This document shows, piece after piece, positions 25,680 to 34,350 of a DNA stretch of 64,000 nt. Source of the stretch: Bacteroidota bacterium (GTDB lineage: Bacteria > Bacteroidota > Bacteroidia > 2-12-FULL-35-15); the NCBI GenBank assembly GCA_025963715.1, contig JAOQAG010000008.1, forward strand, positions 149,907 to 213,906. Direction: 5' to 3'. The position numbers and the translations under genes were made by a program. The notes under the pieces were generated by a model. It searched no databases, had not been told where the DNA came from, and saw only the letters and a list, made by a program, of their open reading frames with translations. Each line of letters starts with the position of its first letter. Position 1 is the first letter of the stretch.

Positions 25680-27167
25680 ATGAAACAGTTTAAAAAAATC
25701 ACATTCATACTTTGTCTTTCGGTTGCAGGCATTGCAGCAAAAGCGCAAAAAGTAACCCTTACAAAAGGACAGCCATCGCCGGTGGAGCTGGTGAAAGGCA
25801 GCGACGTTATTAATTTTACAGCCAACGGCGATAATTATTATTTTACCAAATTTTACGAGCATGCTGTTATGAATTATCATTTGTTATCGTACGACAGCAA
25901 GGGCTCTTACATTACCAAAACAAATGTGGAGATCAACCTGGGTACATTTAACAATACGTACAGCATTGATGATGTGGTAGGGCTTGGCAATAAAGCGTAT
26001 GCAATGGTGGAACACCTTGACAAAGCCGGTGGAAAAAACACATTGCTGGCGCGCGTGATCGATAACAATGGAAAAGTTTCGGAAACAGAAACAGAAGTGA
26101 TGAGCATTCCGTTTGAAAAGATCATGAACTCGGGTTTCAACAATTCAGCATCTTCCCCTGATATGAAAACGCTTGCGGTGATTGGCGAAATGCCGTTTGT
26201 GAAAGAACAGCCTGCAACTTTCAAAGTGGCGATCTACGATGCTTCATTGAAAAAAACAGGAGAAGGGCAGATCAACCTTCCCGGCGAAAACACAAAAAAC
26301 AAAAGCATGAGCGTTGCTGTTGGAAACGACAGAACGGTTTACATCATCAAAAAAGGAATGACCAAAAAAGGCGAGATCACACTTTCAGTTTATCAATGGT
26401 CGGCTGCAAGCCCTGCCGATGTGAAAGAATACACCATCGCGGTAACGGAGCCAATGCAGATCTCCAGTTATACATACACGGTAAACGATAACAGCGAGAT
26501 TGTTGTAAGCGGTTTATACTACGAAAGAAAAACATTAACTGTTGGTGAAAAACAAGCAGTAGGTGTACTTTATTTTACGAACAAAGGTAAAACAGAAAAC
26601 CTTTTTAAAACATTTGCGCTGGATGCAAAGGTTGATAATTTAACAGCAGAAAAAGTATTGATAAACGGAAATACAATTTTCCTGACTGCAGAAAATTACA
26701 AAGAAGAGCGAATCACGCCACCACCTGCTACCGCTGGTACTGCCGCAAGCTTTGATTATAATTACGATTACACGCATAAAAGTGATTTTGTGATCGCGAT
26801 GGATGCTGACGGAAATAAAAAATTCCAATTGGAATTATCAAAAGATGGTAAAGCAAGAGATTTTGACAAGCAGCTTTATTCCGCGTATTACATCTGCAAT
26901 GGTAAATTAACTGTGGTGTATAACGATGATATTAAAAAATACATGAAGGATTATTATTCAAATGGTTATACAGGATTAATTCCGGTATTGGTACAAATCA
27001 CCAACGACGGGTTAATGCAGCCTCCTATTATTTTCAAGGATGATATCCGCATTGATCGTGATTTTATGTTGTACCCTGCTTTTTCTACACAACAGGCAAC
27101 CAACCAGCTTTCGTTTTTGGAAGCAAACGGGCAATATTTTAAATTTTTAGGTGTGAAGGTAGATTAG
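25680..27167 (+). CDS. Large secreted beta-rich protein, unknown function
   Basis: A 495-residue exported protein; the signal ends at AAKAQ (about 22). The mature part is strand-rich with repeated patterns (VIDNNGKVSETETEV, AIYDASLKKTGEGQ, AMDADGNKKFQLEL) that suggest a beta-propeller-like fold. No catalytic motif was recognised. It probably works with the product of the upstream gene in the envelope. Confidence 0.72.
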   Translation: MKQFKKITFILCLSVAGIAAKAQKVTLTKGQPSPVELVKGSDVINFTANGDNYYFTKFYEHAVMNYHLLSYDSKGSYITKTNVEINLGTFNNTYSIDDVVGLGNKAYAMVEHLDKAGGKNTLLARVIDNNGKVSETETEVMSIPFEKIMNSGFNNSASSPDMKTLAVIGEMPFVKEQPATFKVAIYDASLKKTGEGQINLPGENTKNKSMSVAVGNDRTVYIIKKGMTKKGEITLSVYQWSAASPADVKEYTIAVTEPMQISSYTYTVNDNSEIVVSGLYYERKTLTVGEKQAVGVLYFTNKGKTENLFKTFALDAKVDNLTAEKVLINGNTIFLTAENYKEERITPPPATAGTAASFDYNYDYTHKSDFVIAMDADGNKKFQLELSKDGKARDFDKQLYSAYYICNGKLTVVYNDDIKKYMKDYYSNGYTGLIPVLVQITNDGLMQPPIIFKDDIRIDRDFMLYPAFSTQQATNQLSFLEANGQYFKFLGVKVD

Positions 27168-27618
27168 TTTTCATGTTGAGTAATAAACATAGTACGTCAT
27201 TGCGAGCGATAGCGAAGTAATCTCATTATAGTGCCCGCTTAGTTAAATCATTTTAAGAAAACGTCATCCCGTGCGTGACACGGGATCTCATAAATGCTTG
27301 CAGTATGTTTGTCTGCCACAGATTCACAGATTTTTTTGTATAAAAAAAATTAAAGCAGATTTTTATCGCTTGCACGATTGATTTTAGCGATGACATTGTT
27401 AAATTAACATTCTAAAAATAAAAATCCGTTATGAAAATTTCATAACGGATTTTTTTATGTTTTAAAAACAGGAATACTTTTCTGGACTGTCATCCCGGGC
27501 TTGACCCGGGATCTGTTAATTAAAAACCGGGATCAACATTCTGCAAACATTTATGAGATCCCGGGTCAGGCCCGGGATGACAAATCGATTGAAAATATCA
27601 GGTAAAATAAACGCCTTC
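27168..27618. repeat. Intergenic repeat cluster, no gene seen
   Basis: Contains a diverged CGTCATTGCGAGCG/AAGTAATCTCATT half of family C (about 27194-27227), a GTCATCCCGTGCGTGACACG hairpin (27263-27291), one family A arm (27315-27332), a terminator (27419-27456), and an inverted pair of family B hairpins (27487-27515 and 27555-27582). Confidence 0.8.
27419..27456. terminator. Bidirectional terminator before acs
   Basis: AAAATCCGTTATGAAA pairs with its complement after a short loop, with an A tract on the left and seven Ts on the right. It can end transcription of both the 25680 gene and acs. Confidence 0.82.
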
Positions 27619-29514
27619 CTATTTGATCGCGCCCTGCCTGATCTCCTCTACCACGCCCGGATCAAGCAATGTAGACGTATCGCCCAAATTACCGAAATCC
27701 CCTTCCGCCACTTTCCGCAGGATCCTGCGCATAATTTTTCCACTGCGCGTTTTCGGCAGTCCGCTTACGATCTGGATCTTATCCGGTTTTGCGATCGGCC
27801 CGATCACTTTTGTTACTTCTGCTAAAATTTCTTTGCGGAGTATTTCCGCATCCTTATTTTTATTGGTGCAAATTACATACGCATAAATTCCCTGTCCTTT
27901 AATATCGTGCGGATAACCCACCACAGCGCTTTCCACCACATCCACATGCATGTTGATGGCGCTTTCCACTTCGGCAGTTCCAATGCGGTGCCCGCTCACA
28001 TTCATTACATCGTCCACCCTTCCGGTGATGCGGTAATAGCCATCCTCATCGCGCTTGCAGCCATCGCCGGTAAAATATAAATTGGGATATGTTGCAAAAT
28101 AATTCAGCTTACAACGCTCGTGATCGCCATACGTGGTGCGGATGATCGCCGGCCACGGAAATTTAATGCACAAATTTCCTTCCACGCCATTGCCATGAAT
28201 TTCATTTCCTTTTTCATCCACCAGTATTGGTTGTATTCCCGGTAAGGGCAATGTTGCAAAACCGGGTTTTGTTTTTGTAATTCCAGCCAAAGGCGAAATC
28301 ATAATCCCTCCCGTCTCCGTTTGCCACCATGTATCCACGATCGGGCATTTTCCTTTCCCGATATTTTCATTGTACCAGTTCCATGCTTCTTCATTGATCG
28401 GTTCACCAACACTTCCCAATACCCTTAGTGAATCAAGCTTGTAAGGTTTTACAAAATCCAGTCCGGCCGCTTCCAATGCACGAATCGCAGTAGGCGCCGT
28501 ATAAAATATATTCACGTTGTATTTATCGATCACCTGCCAAAAGCGCCCTGCATCCGGGTAAGAAGGAATTCCTTCAAAGATCACGGAAGTAGCGCCTGCC
28601 AGCAACGGCGCATACACAATGTAGGAATGTCCTGTAATCCAGCCAATATCAGCCGTACACCAATAGATCTCACCTTTGTTATATTGAAATACATTTTCGA
28701 ATGTATAATGTGTGTACACCATGTAGCCGCCGCAGGTATGCACCACACCTTTCGGTTTTCCGGTGGAGCCGGATGTGTACAAGATAAAAAGCAGATCCTC
28801 CGCATCCATTGGTTCTGCAATACAATCAGCGCTTGCCGTTTTCATTTCCGCATCCCAGGAAACATCACGTCCGTCTGCCATCACCACGCCGGATTTAGTA
28901 TGTTCCAGTACAATCACTTTTTTAACCGAAGGACAAGTTTCCAAAGCTTCGTCCACTACTTCCTTGATCGGAATTGCTTTTGCACCGCGGTAAGCGCCAT
29001 CTGTAGTCACCACCATATTACAATCACAATCCTGGATCCTGCCGGATAATGCCGAAGCAGAAAAACCGCCAAATACCACCGAATGCACCGCTCCTATTCG
29101 CGCACAGGCCAACAAAGCAATTGCCAGCTGCGGCACCATTGGCATGTAAATGCAAATGCGGTCGCCTTTTTTTGCACCGTTTTTTTTCAACACGTTTGCG
29201 AATTTGCACACCTGCTCATGCAATTGTTTGTAGGTTAATTGTATCGCTTTCGCAGAAGGATCATTCGGTTCCCAGTAATATGCAATTTGGTCGCCGCGCT
29301 CCGCCAAATGCCGGTCGAGGCAATTCTCAGTAATGTTTAATTTACCGCCTTTAAACCAATTGATCTCCGGTGTGGTAAAATTCCAATCCAGTACAGTGTC
29401 CCATTTTTTACGCCAGGTAAATTGTTCTGCCTGCTGTTCCCAGAAGGCTTCCGGGTTTTCCACGCTGCGTTTGTATTCCTGCTCGTATTGCTCAAAGGAT
29501 GTGATTCGTGCCAT
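27619..29514 (-). CDS. acs: Acetyl-CoA synthetase (AMP-forming)
   Basis: Activates acetate to acetyl-CoA through acetyl-AMP. It has 631 residues, close to the ~650 norm. The N-terminal domain has YEQEYKRSVENPEAFWEQQA. The ATP loop is YTSGSTGKPKG, the substrate-pocket motif is DTWWQTETGG, and the hinge and C-terminal domain end in PKTRSGKIMRR, whose Lys (about 593) is the acetylation-controlled catalytic residue in known enzymes. It appears monocistronic; no protein acetyltransferase gene is adjacent. A -7 word is at 29537-29544. Confidence 0.97.
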   Translation of the reverse strand: MARITSFEQYEQEYKRSVENPEAFWEQQAEQFTWRKKWDTVLDWNFTTPEINWFKGGKLNITENCLDRHLAERGDQIAYYWEPNDPSAKAIQLTYKQLHEQVCKFANVLKKNGAKKGDRICIYMPMVPQLAIALLACARIGAVHSVVFGGFSASALSGRIQDCDCNMVVTTDGAYRGAKAIPIKEVVDEALETCPSVKKVIVLEHTKSGVVMADGRDVSWDAEMKTASADCIAEPMDAEDLLFILYTSGSTGKPKGVVHTCGGYMVYTHYTFENVFQYNKGEIYWCTADIGWITGHSYIVYAPLLAGATSVIFEGIPSYPDAGRFWQVIDKYNVNIFYTAPTAIRALEAAGLDFVKPYKLDSLRVLGSVGEPINEEAWNWYNENIGKGKCPIVDTWWQTETGGIMISPLAGITKTKPGFATLPLPGIQPILVDEKGNEIHGNGVEGNLCIKFPWPAIIRTTYGDHERCKLNYFATYPNLYFTGDGCKRDEDGYYRITGRVDDVMNVSGHRIGTAEVESAINMHVDVVESAVVGYPHDIKGQGIYAYVICTNKNKDAEILRKEILAEVTKVIGPIAKPDKIQIVSGLPKTRSGKIMRRILRKVAEGDFGNLGDTSTLLDPGVVEEIRQGAIK

Positions 29515-29536
29515 ATTTTTTAATTAGATCGGATTT

Positions 29537-29544
29537 CAAATTTA
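29537..29544 (-). promoter_or_regulatory. -7 element of acs
   Basis: On the minus strand TAAATTTG matches TANNTTTG, about 22 bp before the ATG. No clear -33 element was found. Confidence 0.5.
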
Positions 29545-29586
29545 ATCAATTAGGACTTGAAAAGGAAGCATTCTTTTTTCAAAGTA

Positions 29587-29710
29587 TTGGCTCAGTTTGA
29601 AGTCGCCAAATGTTTCGACAAGCTCAACATGACTTCAGAAAGTCACTCTGAGCTTGTCGAAGAGTAATTGATTGAAAAATTGTACGTTATAATTTCTCAA
29701 ACTGAGCCAC
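29587..29710. repeat. Nested inverted repeat with CTGAGCTTGTCGAAG core
   Basis: Outer arms TGGCTCAGTTTGA (from 29588) and TCAAACTGAGCCA (about 29696-29708) enclose an inner inverted pair TTCGACAAGCTCA (29613-29625) and TGAGCTTGTCGAA (about 29650-29662). The inner word equals the module inserted at 16627 and 45966. The gap 29515-29814 holds no gene. Confidence 0.75.
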
Positions 29711-29784
29711 TATATTTTTCAAACATACCGCTTCCTGATTTACATTTTGATGATCCTGCTCATTTTTTAACCGCTTTTTTAAGC

Positions 29785-29792
29785 TATATTTG
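29785..29792 (+). promoter_or_regulatory. -7 element of the 29815 lipoprotein gene
   Basis: TATATTTG matches TANNTTTG exactly, 22 bp before the ATG at 29815. Confidence 0.5.
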
Positions 29793-29814
29793 ATTTACAA
29801 AAAAATGCTCCTAC

Positions 29815-30894
29815 ATGACCACACGATCACACTTCCTGCTCCTGCTTTTTATTGCAGCAACTGTATTTACTTCCTGCAAGCACGACAAAAGCAACACCGA
29901 CGAAACACCTGCCGTTACAGGCATCGGACCGATCAATGCGAGCAGCAATGTAAAAGGCTACGGAATTTTAAGTCATTTGTCCGGTATCTGGAACGGCCCG
30001 GTTACTTCTTCCACGGCATTGGGAAGCTATCCCGAATGGATCGTTGATTTTCGCCCGGTTTCTGCCGCGCAGGTTTCTGCAAAAAATGAGTTGGATTCCC
30101 TCAACACTATTTTAATGGGATTTTTTATTGTAAAACATAACAATGAATACAAAATGGCTTTCCGTAATGGCGGCGGTTTTGCCGGATCACAACGCATTGC
30201 GTATGCAGTGGTCGATAGTGTTTCGGAAACGACCAACAATTATTTTTACCGCTTTTCGGATTTCAAAGCGGGCGGCAACCGCGTGCATGTAAATGTGTTG
30301 TTCAAGGACGATAGCCTGATCATGCATGTGTATACAAACAAATACAATACGCTGACAACCGCTACCACACACATGCTCTGGAAAGCGCAGCTGCAGGATA
30401 ATTCATCCGCGCAAAACGCGATTACACATTTTGCATTCCCGCAAAAACAGCTGGTAAAAGATTTTTCCACCACATTTGATTCAAAACCTGATGCCATTTA
30501 TTACGATCTGGCATCCGATCCATACAACGAAGCAGCACAACCGTATCTTGGCAAAACTACCGTTAACATTAGCTTTGGAAGCGGGCACACACCCGATCCT
30601 ACTAAAAAAGTGTTTTTAATGATCACCACACAACCGCTGTTTACAGGCTTTACATTTATTCCGGCGCAATTAAAATACCGCTCACGATATGTGTTTTTAG
30701 CATCCACCGACAATGTCTTTACATTTAATTACATGCATCCCGGCAGCTATTATTTATATTCATTGTACGATGCAAACGGCGATGGAACCTTTTCTTCCGG
30801 CGACTGGATCAGTTCCAATTTAACAAACACATTTACACTGGCCGAGCTTGGAAACCAAACGGTGAATACAACAATTGATTTCACGATCCCGTAA
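29815..30894 (+). CDS. Secreted lipoprotein, unknown function
   Basis: A 359-residue protein with a lipoprotein signal (LLLLFIAATVFTSC, Cys at about 20). The mature chain is beta-rich. Its last ~120 residues contain YRSRYVFLASTDNVF and GSYYLYSLYDANGDGTF, where DANGDGTF resembles a Ca-binding Asp-rich turn. No enzymatic motif was seen. The stop codon is 10 bp before the ATG of the next gene, so the two are co-transcribed. Confidence 0.75.
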   Translation: MTTRSHFLLLLFIAATVFTSCKHDKSNTDETPAVTGIGPINASSNVKGYGILSHLSGIWNGPVTSSTALGSYPEWIVDFRPVSAAQVSAKNELDSLNTILMGFFIVKHNNEYKMAFRNGGGFAGSQRIAYAVVDSVSETTNNYFYRFSDFKAGGNRVHVNVLFKDDSLIMHVYTNKYNTLTTATTHMLWKAQLQDNSSAQNAITHFAFPQKQLVKDFSTTFDSKPDAIYYDLASDPYNEAAQPYLGKTTVNISFGSGHTPDPTKKVFLMITTQPLFTGFTFIPAQLKYRSRYVFLASTDNVFTFNYMHPGSYYLYSLYDANGDGTFSSGDWISSNLTNTFTLAELGNQTVNTTIDFTIP

Positions 30895-30904
30895 AAAAAT
30901 AAAC

Positions 30905-31501
30905 ATGAAAAAAATCACGATTACATTCATCATTCTTTATGGAATTTCTTTTACAGGATTGGCCCAGTTTGAAAAAGGAACGACACAAACCGGGGCATCA
31001 GCATTGCCTGTTTTTGATGTTTTAAATATAGCGCCTCATAATTCCATCAGTGGTTTTGGCGGCAAAGCAAATGTTTCTTTTTTTCCCGTAAAAAATCTTT
31101 CGATAGGGCTTAGTCCTTTTGCTGCCGAAGTGAAGAACGGCTATACTTATACGACTTCATTATCCAGCTTAAAAAAAGAAGAAACAATAAAGTTGTTTGG
31201 GTTGGGAATGTGCCTGAGATATTATGTTTTACTGAATAAGAAATTTACCATTTACCCTGAGTTCGACCTGGGATTTGGCAACCTAAACACAAGAACAAGT
31301 ACTGAAGGGCATTCAAAAATAAAAGAACGCAATACTTCTATACTTGTTGGTTCTTTGGGAATTGGTGCAAATTATTTTTTAACCGAAAAAGTGGCGCTGG
31401 AGCTGAATGTCACCTACCTAACGGTAAATGAATTTGCAAATCGTCCTGAAAATTTCAAAACCATTGCACCGACAATTGGTGTTCAGTTTTTCTTTCAGTA
31501 A
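30905..31501 (+). CDS. Outer-membrane beta-barrel-like protein
   Basis: A 198-residue protein with a signal peptide (MKKITITFIILYGISFTGLAQ), then alternating beta strands with glycine turns (GLGMCLRYYVLLNKKFTIYP, GSLGIGANYFLTEKVALEL). It ends in an aromatic residue near the C-terminus (GVQFFFQ), as in small OmpW/OprF-like barrels. I chose the ATG at 30905; the longer frame overlaps the upstream gene. Function unknown; possibly a membrane partner of the upstream lipoprotein. Confidence 0.8.
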   Translation: MKKITITFIILYGISFTGLAQFEKGTTQTGASALPVFDVLNIAPHNSISGFGGKANVSFFPVKNLSIGLSPFAAEVKNGYTYTTSLSSLKKEETIKLFGLGMCLRYYVLLNKKFTIYPEFDLGFGNLNTRTSTEGHSKIKERNTSILVGSLGIGANYFLTEKVALELNVTYLTVNEFANRPENFKTIAPTIGVQFFFQ

Positions 31502-31546
31502 GCCATTTTTTTATAAAACCCGGAATCACATTACACATCAGAAAAA

Positions 31547-31942
31547 TTGATCAGCACAGACAATCCTTATACCCAACTTTACCTCAGCATCAGCGATGCA
31601 GCATTGCTTGATATCCTTTCCCGCGAAAGCGATTACCAGCCACTTGCAGTGATTGCGGCAAAGAATGAATTAGCGTTCCGAAAACTTACGGCCGAACAGC
31701 TTGCAGATGCAAACGAAGTATTTGCAAAAAAAGAAGCGGGCCGGTTACAACGGGAAAAAAAATTAGGAAATACAACGAAGTTTTTAAAACCGTTCCACAA
31801 TTTTTTTATTGCAGGAATACTTTTTTTATTGGTAGCTCAACTGCTCAAACCAGTGAACGATAGCTCGGCCGCAATAAAATTAACAATGGAAGGCGGCCTG
31901 TTTATAATTGCTGTTATTATAAAAATCTTACAAAAAGATTAA
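31547..31942 (+). CDS. Small membrane protein with a helical N-terminal domain
   Basis: A 131-residue protein. The N-terminal part (YTQLYLSISDAALLDILSRE ... AAKNELAFRKL) follows a helical pattern I have seen in several Bacteroidota membrane proteins. Two hydrophobic segments follow (about 86-101 and 113-127), then IKILQKD. The start is TTG at 31547. No function assigned. A truncated family C arm (CGTCATTGCGAGGGCTTTTC, about 31981-32000) lies downstream. Confidence 0.65.
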   Translation: MISTDNPYTQLYLSISDAALLDILSRESDYQPLAVIAAKNELAFRKLTAEQLADANEVFAKKEAGRLQREKKLGNTTKFLKPFHNFFIAGILFLLVAQLLKPVNDSSAAIKLTMEGGLFIIAVIIKILQKD

Positions 31943-32057
31943 GGCTGAATTAGTGTCGGGGTTTTATGCCTTATTAGAAACGTCATTGCGAGGGCTTTTC
32001 AATAAAAATAAAACAGATATGATATAAGCTTCCGATATGCACTTAAAAAACCATAGC

Positions 32058-32858
32058 TTACTTGGACAATTCACTTGCCCGGTCCCGTGCTTTTACAATC
32101 CCTTTCTGCAGGTTTTTACCCACCTCATCGGCATTAAAAGAAGTCAGCGCCGCTTCCGTGGTGCCGCCTTTTGATGCCACAGCTGTGATCAGCTCATCCA
32201 GCGATTTACTGGCGGTATTCATCAGGTGAAAAGATCCCAGCATGGTTTGTTTCACCAGCATCGACGATGTAGCTTCATCAAATCCCATTTGTTTGCCTGC
32301 TTCGATCATTTGTTTAACAATGTAAAAAAAGTACGCAGGCCCGCTTCCGCTCAACGCTGTTACAGCATCCAGCAAATTTTCGTTTTCAAAAAATACCGTG
32401 CGTCCCGTTGTTGCCAATAAATTTTCAGCTTTCCGGATCTGCTCTATCGTCAGCGCTTTACTGGAAGTAAAAGCAGTCATTCCCATACCCAGTTCGGCAG
32501 GCGAATTGGGCATTGCGCGAATAATATTTTTTTGCTGCAACACCTCTTCTATCCGTTCCAGCTTCATTCCTGCCATGATCGAAATAATAATATTTTCGGG
32601 TTTCAGCACTTGTTTTAATTCAATGCTCAACTCATTAAAATCCTGCGGTTTTACAGCTAAGATCACAATATCGCTTTCCGATACACGCGCATCGTTTACC
32701 ACACATACCTGACCGATATTGAGTTTCAGCAATTCCTGCTTACGTGCTTCGCTTTTTTCGGCCAGTAATAAATTTTCTTTCGAAACGATGTTATATTTCA
32801 AAAATGCACGGGCATAGATCAAACCCATATTGCCGCAACCTACAATGGTAATTTTCAT
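32058..32858 (-). CDS. proC: Pyrroline-5-carboxylate reductase
   Basis: Last step of proline synthesis: reduces pyrroline-5-carboxylate with NAD(P)H. It has 266 residues, the normal length. The Rossmann motif GCGNMG is at 7-12, VKPQDF marks the cofactor strand, RAMPNSPAELG is typical of ProC, and the C-terminal dimer domain has TALSGSGPAYFFYI and VASKGGTTEAAL. It is convergent with the 31547 gene. No proA or proB genes lie in the window. Confidence 0.96.
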   Translation of the reverse strand: MKITIVGCGNMGLIYARAFLKYNIVSKENLLLAEKSEARKQELLKLNIGQVCVVNDARVSESDIVILAVKPQDFNELSIELKQVLKPENIIISIMAGMKLERIEEVLQQKNIIRAMPNSPAELGMGMTAFTSSKALTIEQIRKAENLLATTGRTVFFENENLLDAVTALSGSGPAYFFYIVKQMIEAGKQMGFDEATSSMLVKQTMLGSFHLMNTASKSLDELITAVASKGGTTEAALTSFNADEVGKNLQKGIVKARDRASELSK

Positions 32859-32932
32859 ATCTTTAGTTTTACGAAGCGTAAAATTAAAACAAAAAGCAGA
32901 TCACGCTGTTATATTATCATAAACAATTACCC

Positions 32933-33379
32933 ATGCACACCCTTATTAAAGAAACGATCATTAACCGGCCTATTGCCGAAGTTTTTGATTTTTTCAGCAA
33001 AGCCGAAAATCTGGATAAGATCACACCGCCTGATATGCAACTCCGGATCATAAGCCCTCAGCCCATCATTATTCAGAAAGGAACCCTGATCGATTATAAA
33101 ATAAAAGTAAGCGGCATTCCTTTTAAATGGCAAACGCTTATCAGTGAATGGAATCCTCCGTACCGCTTTATTGATAAGCAGTTAAAAGGTCCGTACAATA
33201 CCTGGATCCACGAGCATACGTTTGAGGAACGTAATGGTAAAACGTACATGAAGGATTATGTGCAGTTTCGATCGCCGGGATTTTTCCTGGAACCGCTCAT
33301 CAATAAATTATTTGTAGAAAAAAAGATAAAAGCCATTTTCGAATTCCGCGAAAAAATACTGAAGGAACTTTTTAAATAA
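32933..33379 (+). CDS. SRPBCC (START/Bet v1-like) protein
   Basis: A 148-residue cytoplasmic protein with the SRPBCC hydrophobic-cavity fold. It begins IINRPIAEVFDFFSKAENLDKITPPD, then PFKWQTLISEWNPPYRFID, GPYNTWIHEHTFEE and a C-terminal amphipathic helix. This matches the CoxG/YndB-like 'ligand-binding SRPBCC' group; the ligand is unknown. It is divergent from proC and lies 16 bp upstream of the HAD gene, so it likely shares a transcript with it. Confidence 0.87.
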   Translation: MHTLIKETIINRPIAEVFDFFSKAENLDKITPPDMQLRIISPQPIIIQKGTLIDYKIKVSGIPFKWQTLISEWNPPYRFIDKQLKGPYNTWIHEHTFEERNGKTYMKDYVQFRSPGFFLEPLINKLFVEKKIKAIFEFREKILKELFK

Positions 33380-33395
33380 TTCCGTTCTTTGTGTT

Positions 33396-34040
33396 GTGAA
33401 AACATACGAATTTATTTTATTTGATCTCGACGGTACACTCACCGATCCGCAGGAAGGCATTGTCAACTCCATACAATACGCACTGAAACGTTATGGAATT
33501 GAAAAAGAAAACCACGAGCTGATCCGTTTCATCGGGCCGCCATTGCACACTTCTTTCCGGGAATTTTTTGATACGGATGTGCAGGCATTTGAAGCCGTGG
33601 ATGTTTACCGCGAATATTATTCAGACAAAGGAATATTCGAGAATATTTTGTTTGAAGGCATTCCGGAACTATTGCAAACATTACAGCAAAAAGGAAAAAC
33701 AATTTGCCTGGCCACTTCCAAGCCTCAATTTTTTGCAGAACAGATCCTGGATCATTTTAAGATCAGTCATTTTTTCAAGGTCATTGTCGGTGCCAACCTC
33801 GACGGTACCCGCACCGAAAAAAGAGAAGTGATCGCAGAAGTGATCAATCAATTGCCCGGCTTTGATCCTGCAAAAGCAGTAATGATCGGCGACCGTAAGC
33901 ACGATATTATTGGCGCTAAATTTCATAATATGGATACCATTGCTGTATTGTTTGGGTATGGCACTTTAGCGGAACTGGAACATGAACAACCCACTTACGT
34001 TGTGAAAACGGTGGGAGAATTAGGCGGATTGTTGAAATAG
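33396..34040 (+). CDS. HAD-family hydrolase (phosphoglycolate phosphatase-like)
   Basis: A 214-residue HAD phosphatase. Motif I is DLDGTLTD (10-17; nucleophile Asp10), followed by a helical C1 cap. Motif II is the LATSKP region, with a Lys near 148 as motif III and MIGDRKHDIIGAK as motif IV. It is closest to Gph/YfnB-like enzymes; the substrate is not predictable. The start is GTG at 33396, 16 bp after the SRPBCC stop. Confidence 0.88.
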   Translation: MKTYEFILFDLDGTLTDPQEGIVNSIQYALKRYGIEKENHELIRFIGPPLHTSFREFFDTDVQAFEAVDVYREYYSDKGIFENILFEGIPELLQTLQQKGKTICLATSKPQFFAEQILDHFKISHFFKVIVGANLDGTRTEKREVIAEVINQLPGFDPAKAVMIGDRKHDIIGAKFHNMDTIAVLFGYGTLAELEHEQPTYVVKTVGELGGLLK

Positions 34041-34043
34041 AAA

Positions 34044-34156
34044 GCCACAGATTCACAGATTTTTTACCTGATTAAATTACACGGATTATAAAATCGCTTT
34101 GCGATTTTATAATCCGTGTAATTTTTATTGGCTTTTTTAATCTGTGAATCTGTGGC
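34044..34156. repeat. Palindromic repeat, family A, copy 4 (best preserved)
   Basis: The outer arms GCCACAGATTCACAGATT (34044-34061) and 34139-34156 enclose a perfect 24-bp inner hairpin (34074-34097 with 34101-34124, loop TTT; core TAAAATCGC/GCGATTTTA). It is a double-palindromic element directly after the HAD gene. Confidence 0.9.
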
Positions 34157-34291
34157 AAAAAACATGTGCCCCGTTGTGTTCTTTGTGTCTTATGTGGTAG
34201 AAAAAGTTCTTTTTTCGTTGAAGCACTTACTGCTGATCTACCCATTCAAGGGTTTAAAACCCTTAAAGGATTAATTCCGGAGTAATTCCTA

Positions 34292-34330
34292 CAAAAAAAC
34301 GCTCCCGGAAAAATTCCGGAAGCGTTTAAA
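34292..34330. terminator. Terminator between the HAD gene and the susD-like gene
   Basis: AAACGCTCCCGGAA pairs with TTCCGGAAGCGTTT (34314-34327) with one mismatch. A long A tract on the left gives a T tract on the minus strand, ending susD-like transcription. The rest of 34041-34350 holds family A copy 4 and no gene. Confidence 0.8.
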
Positions 34331-34350
34331 ATTTTAATCAACACAAATTC

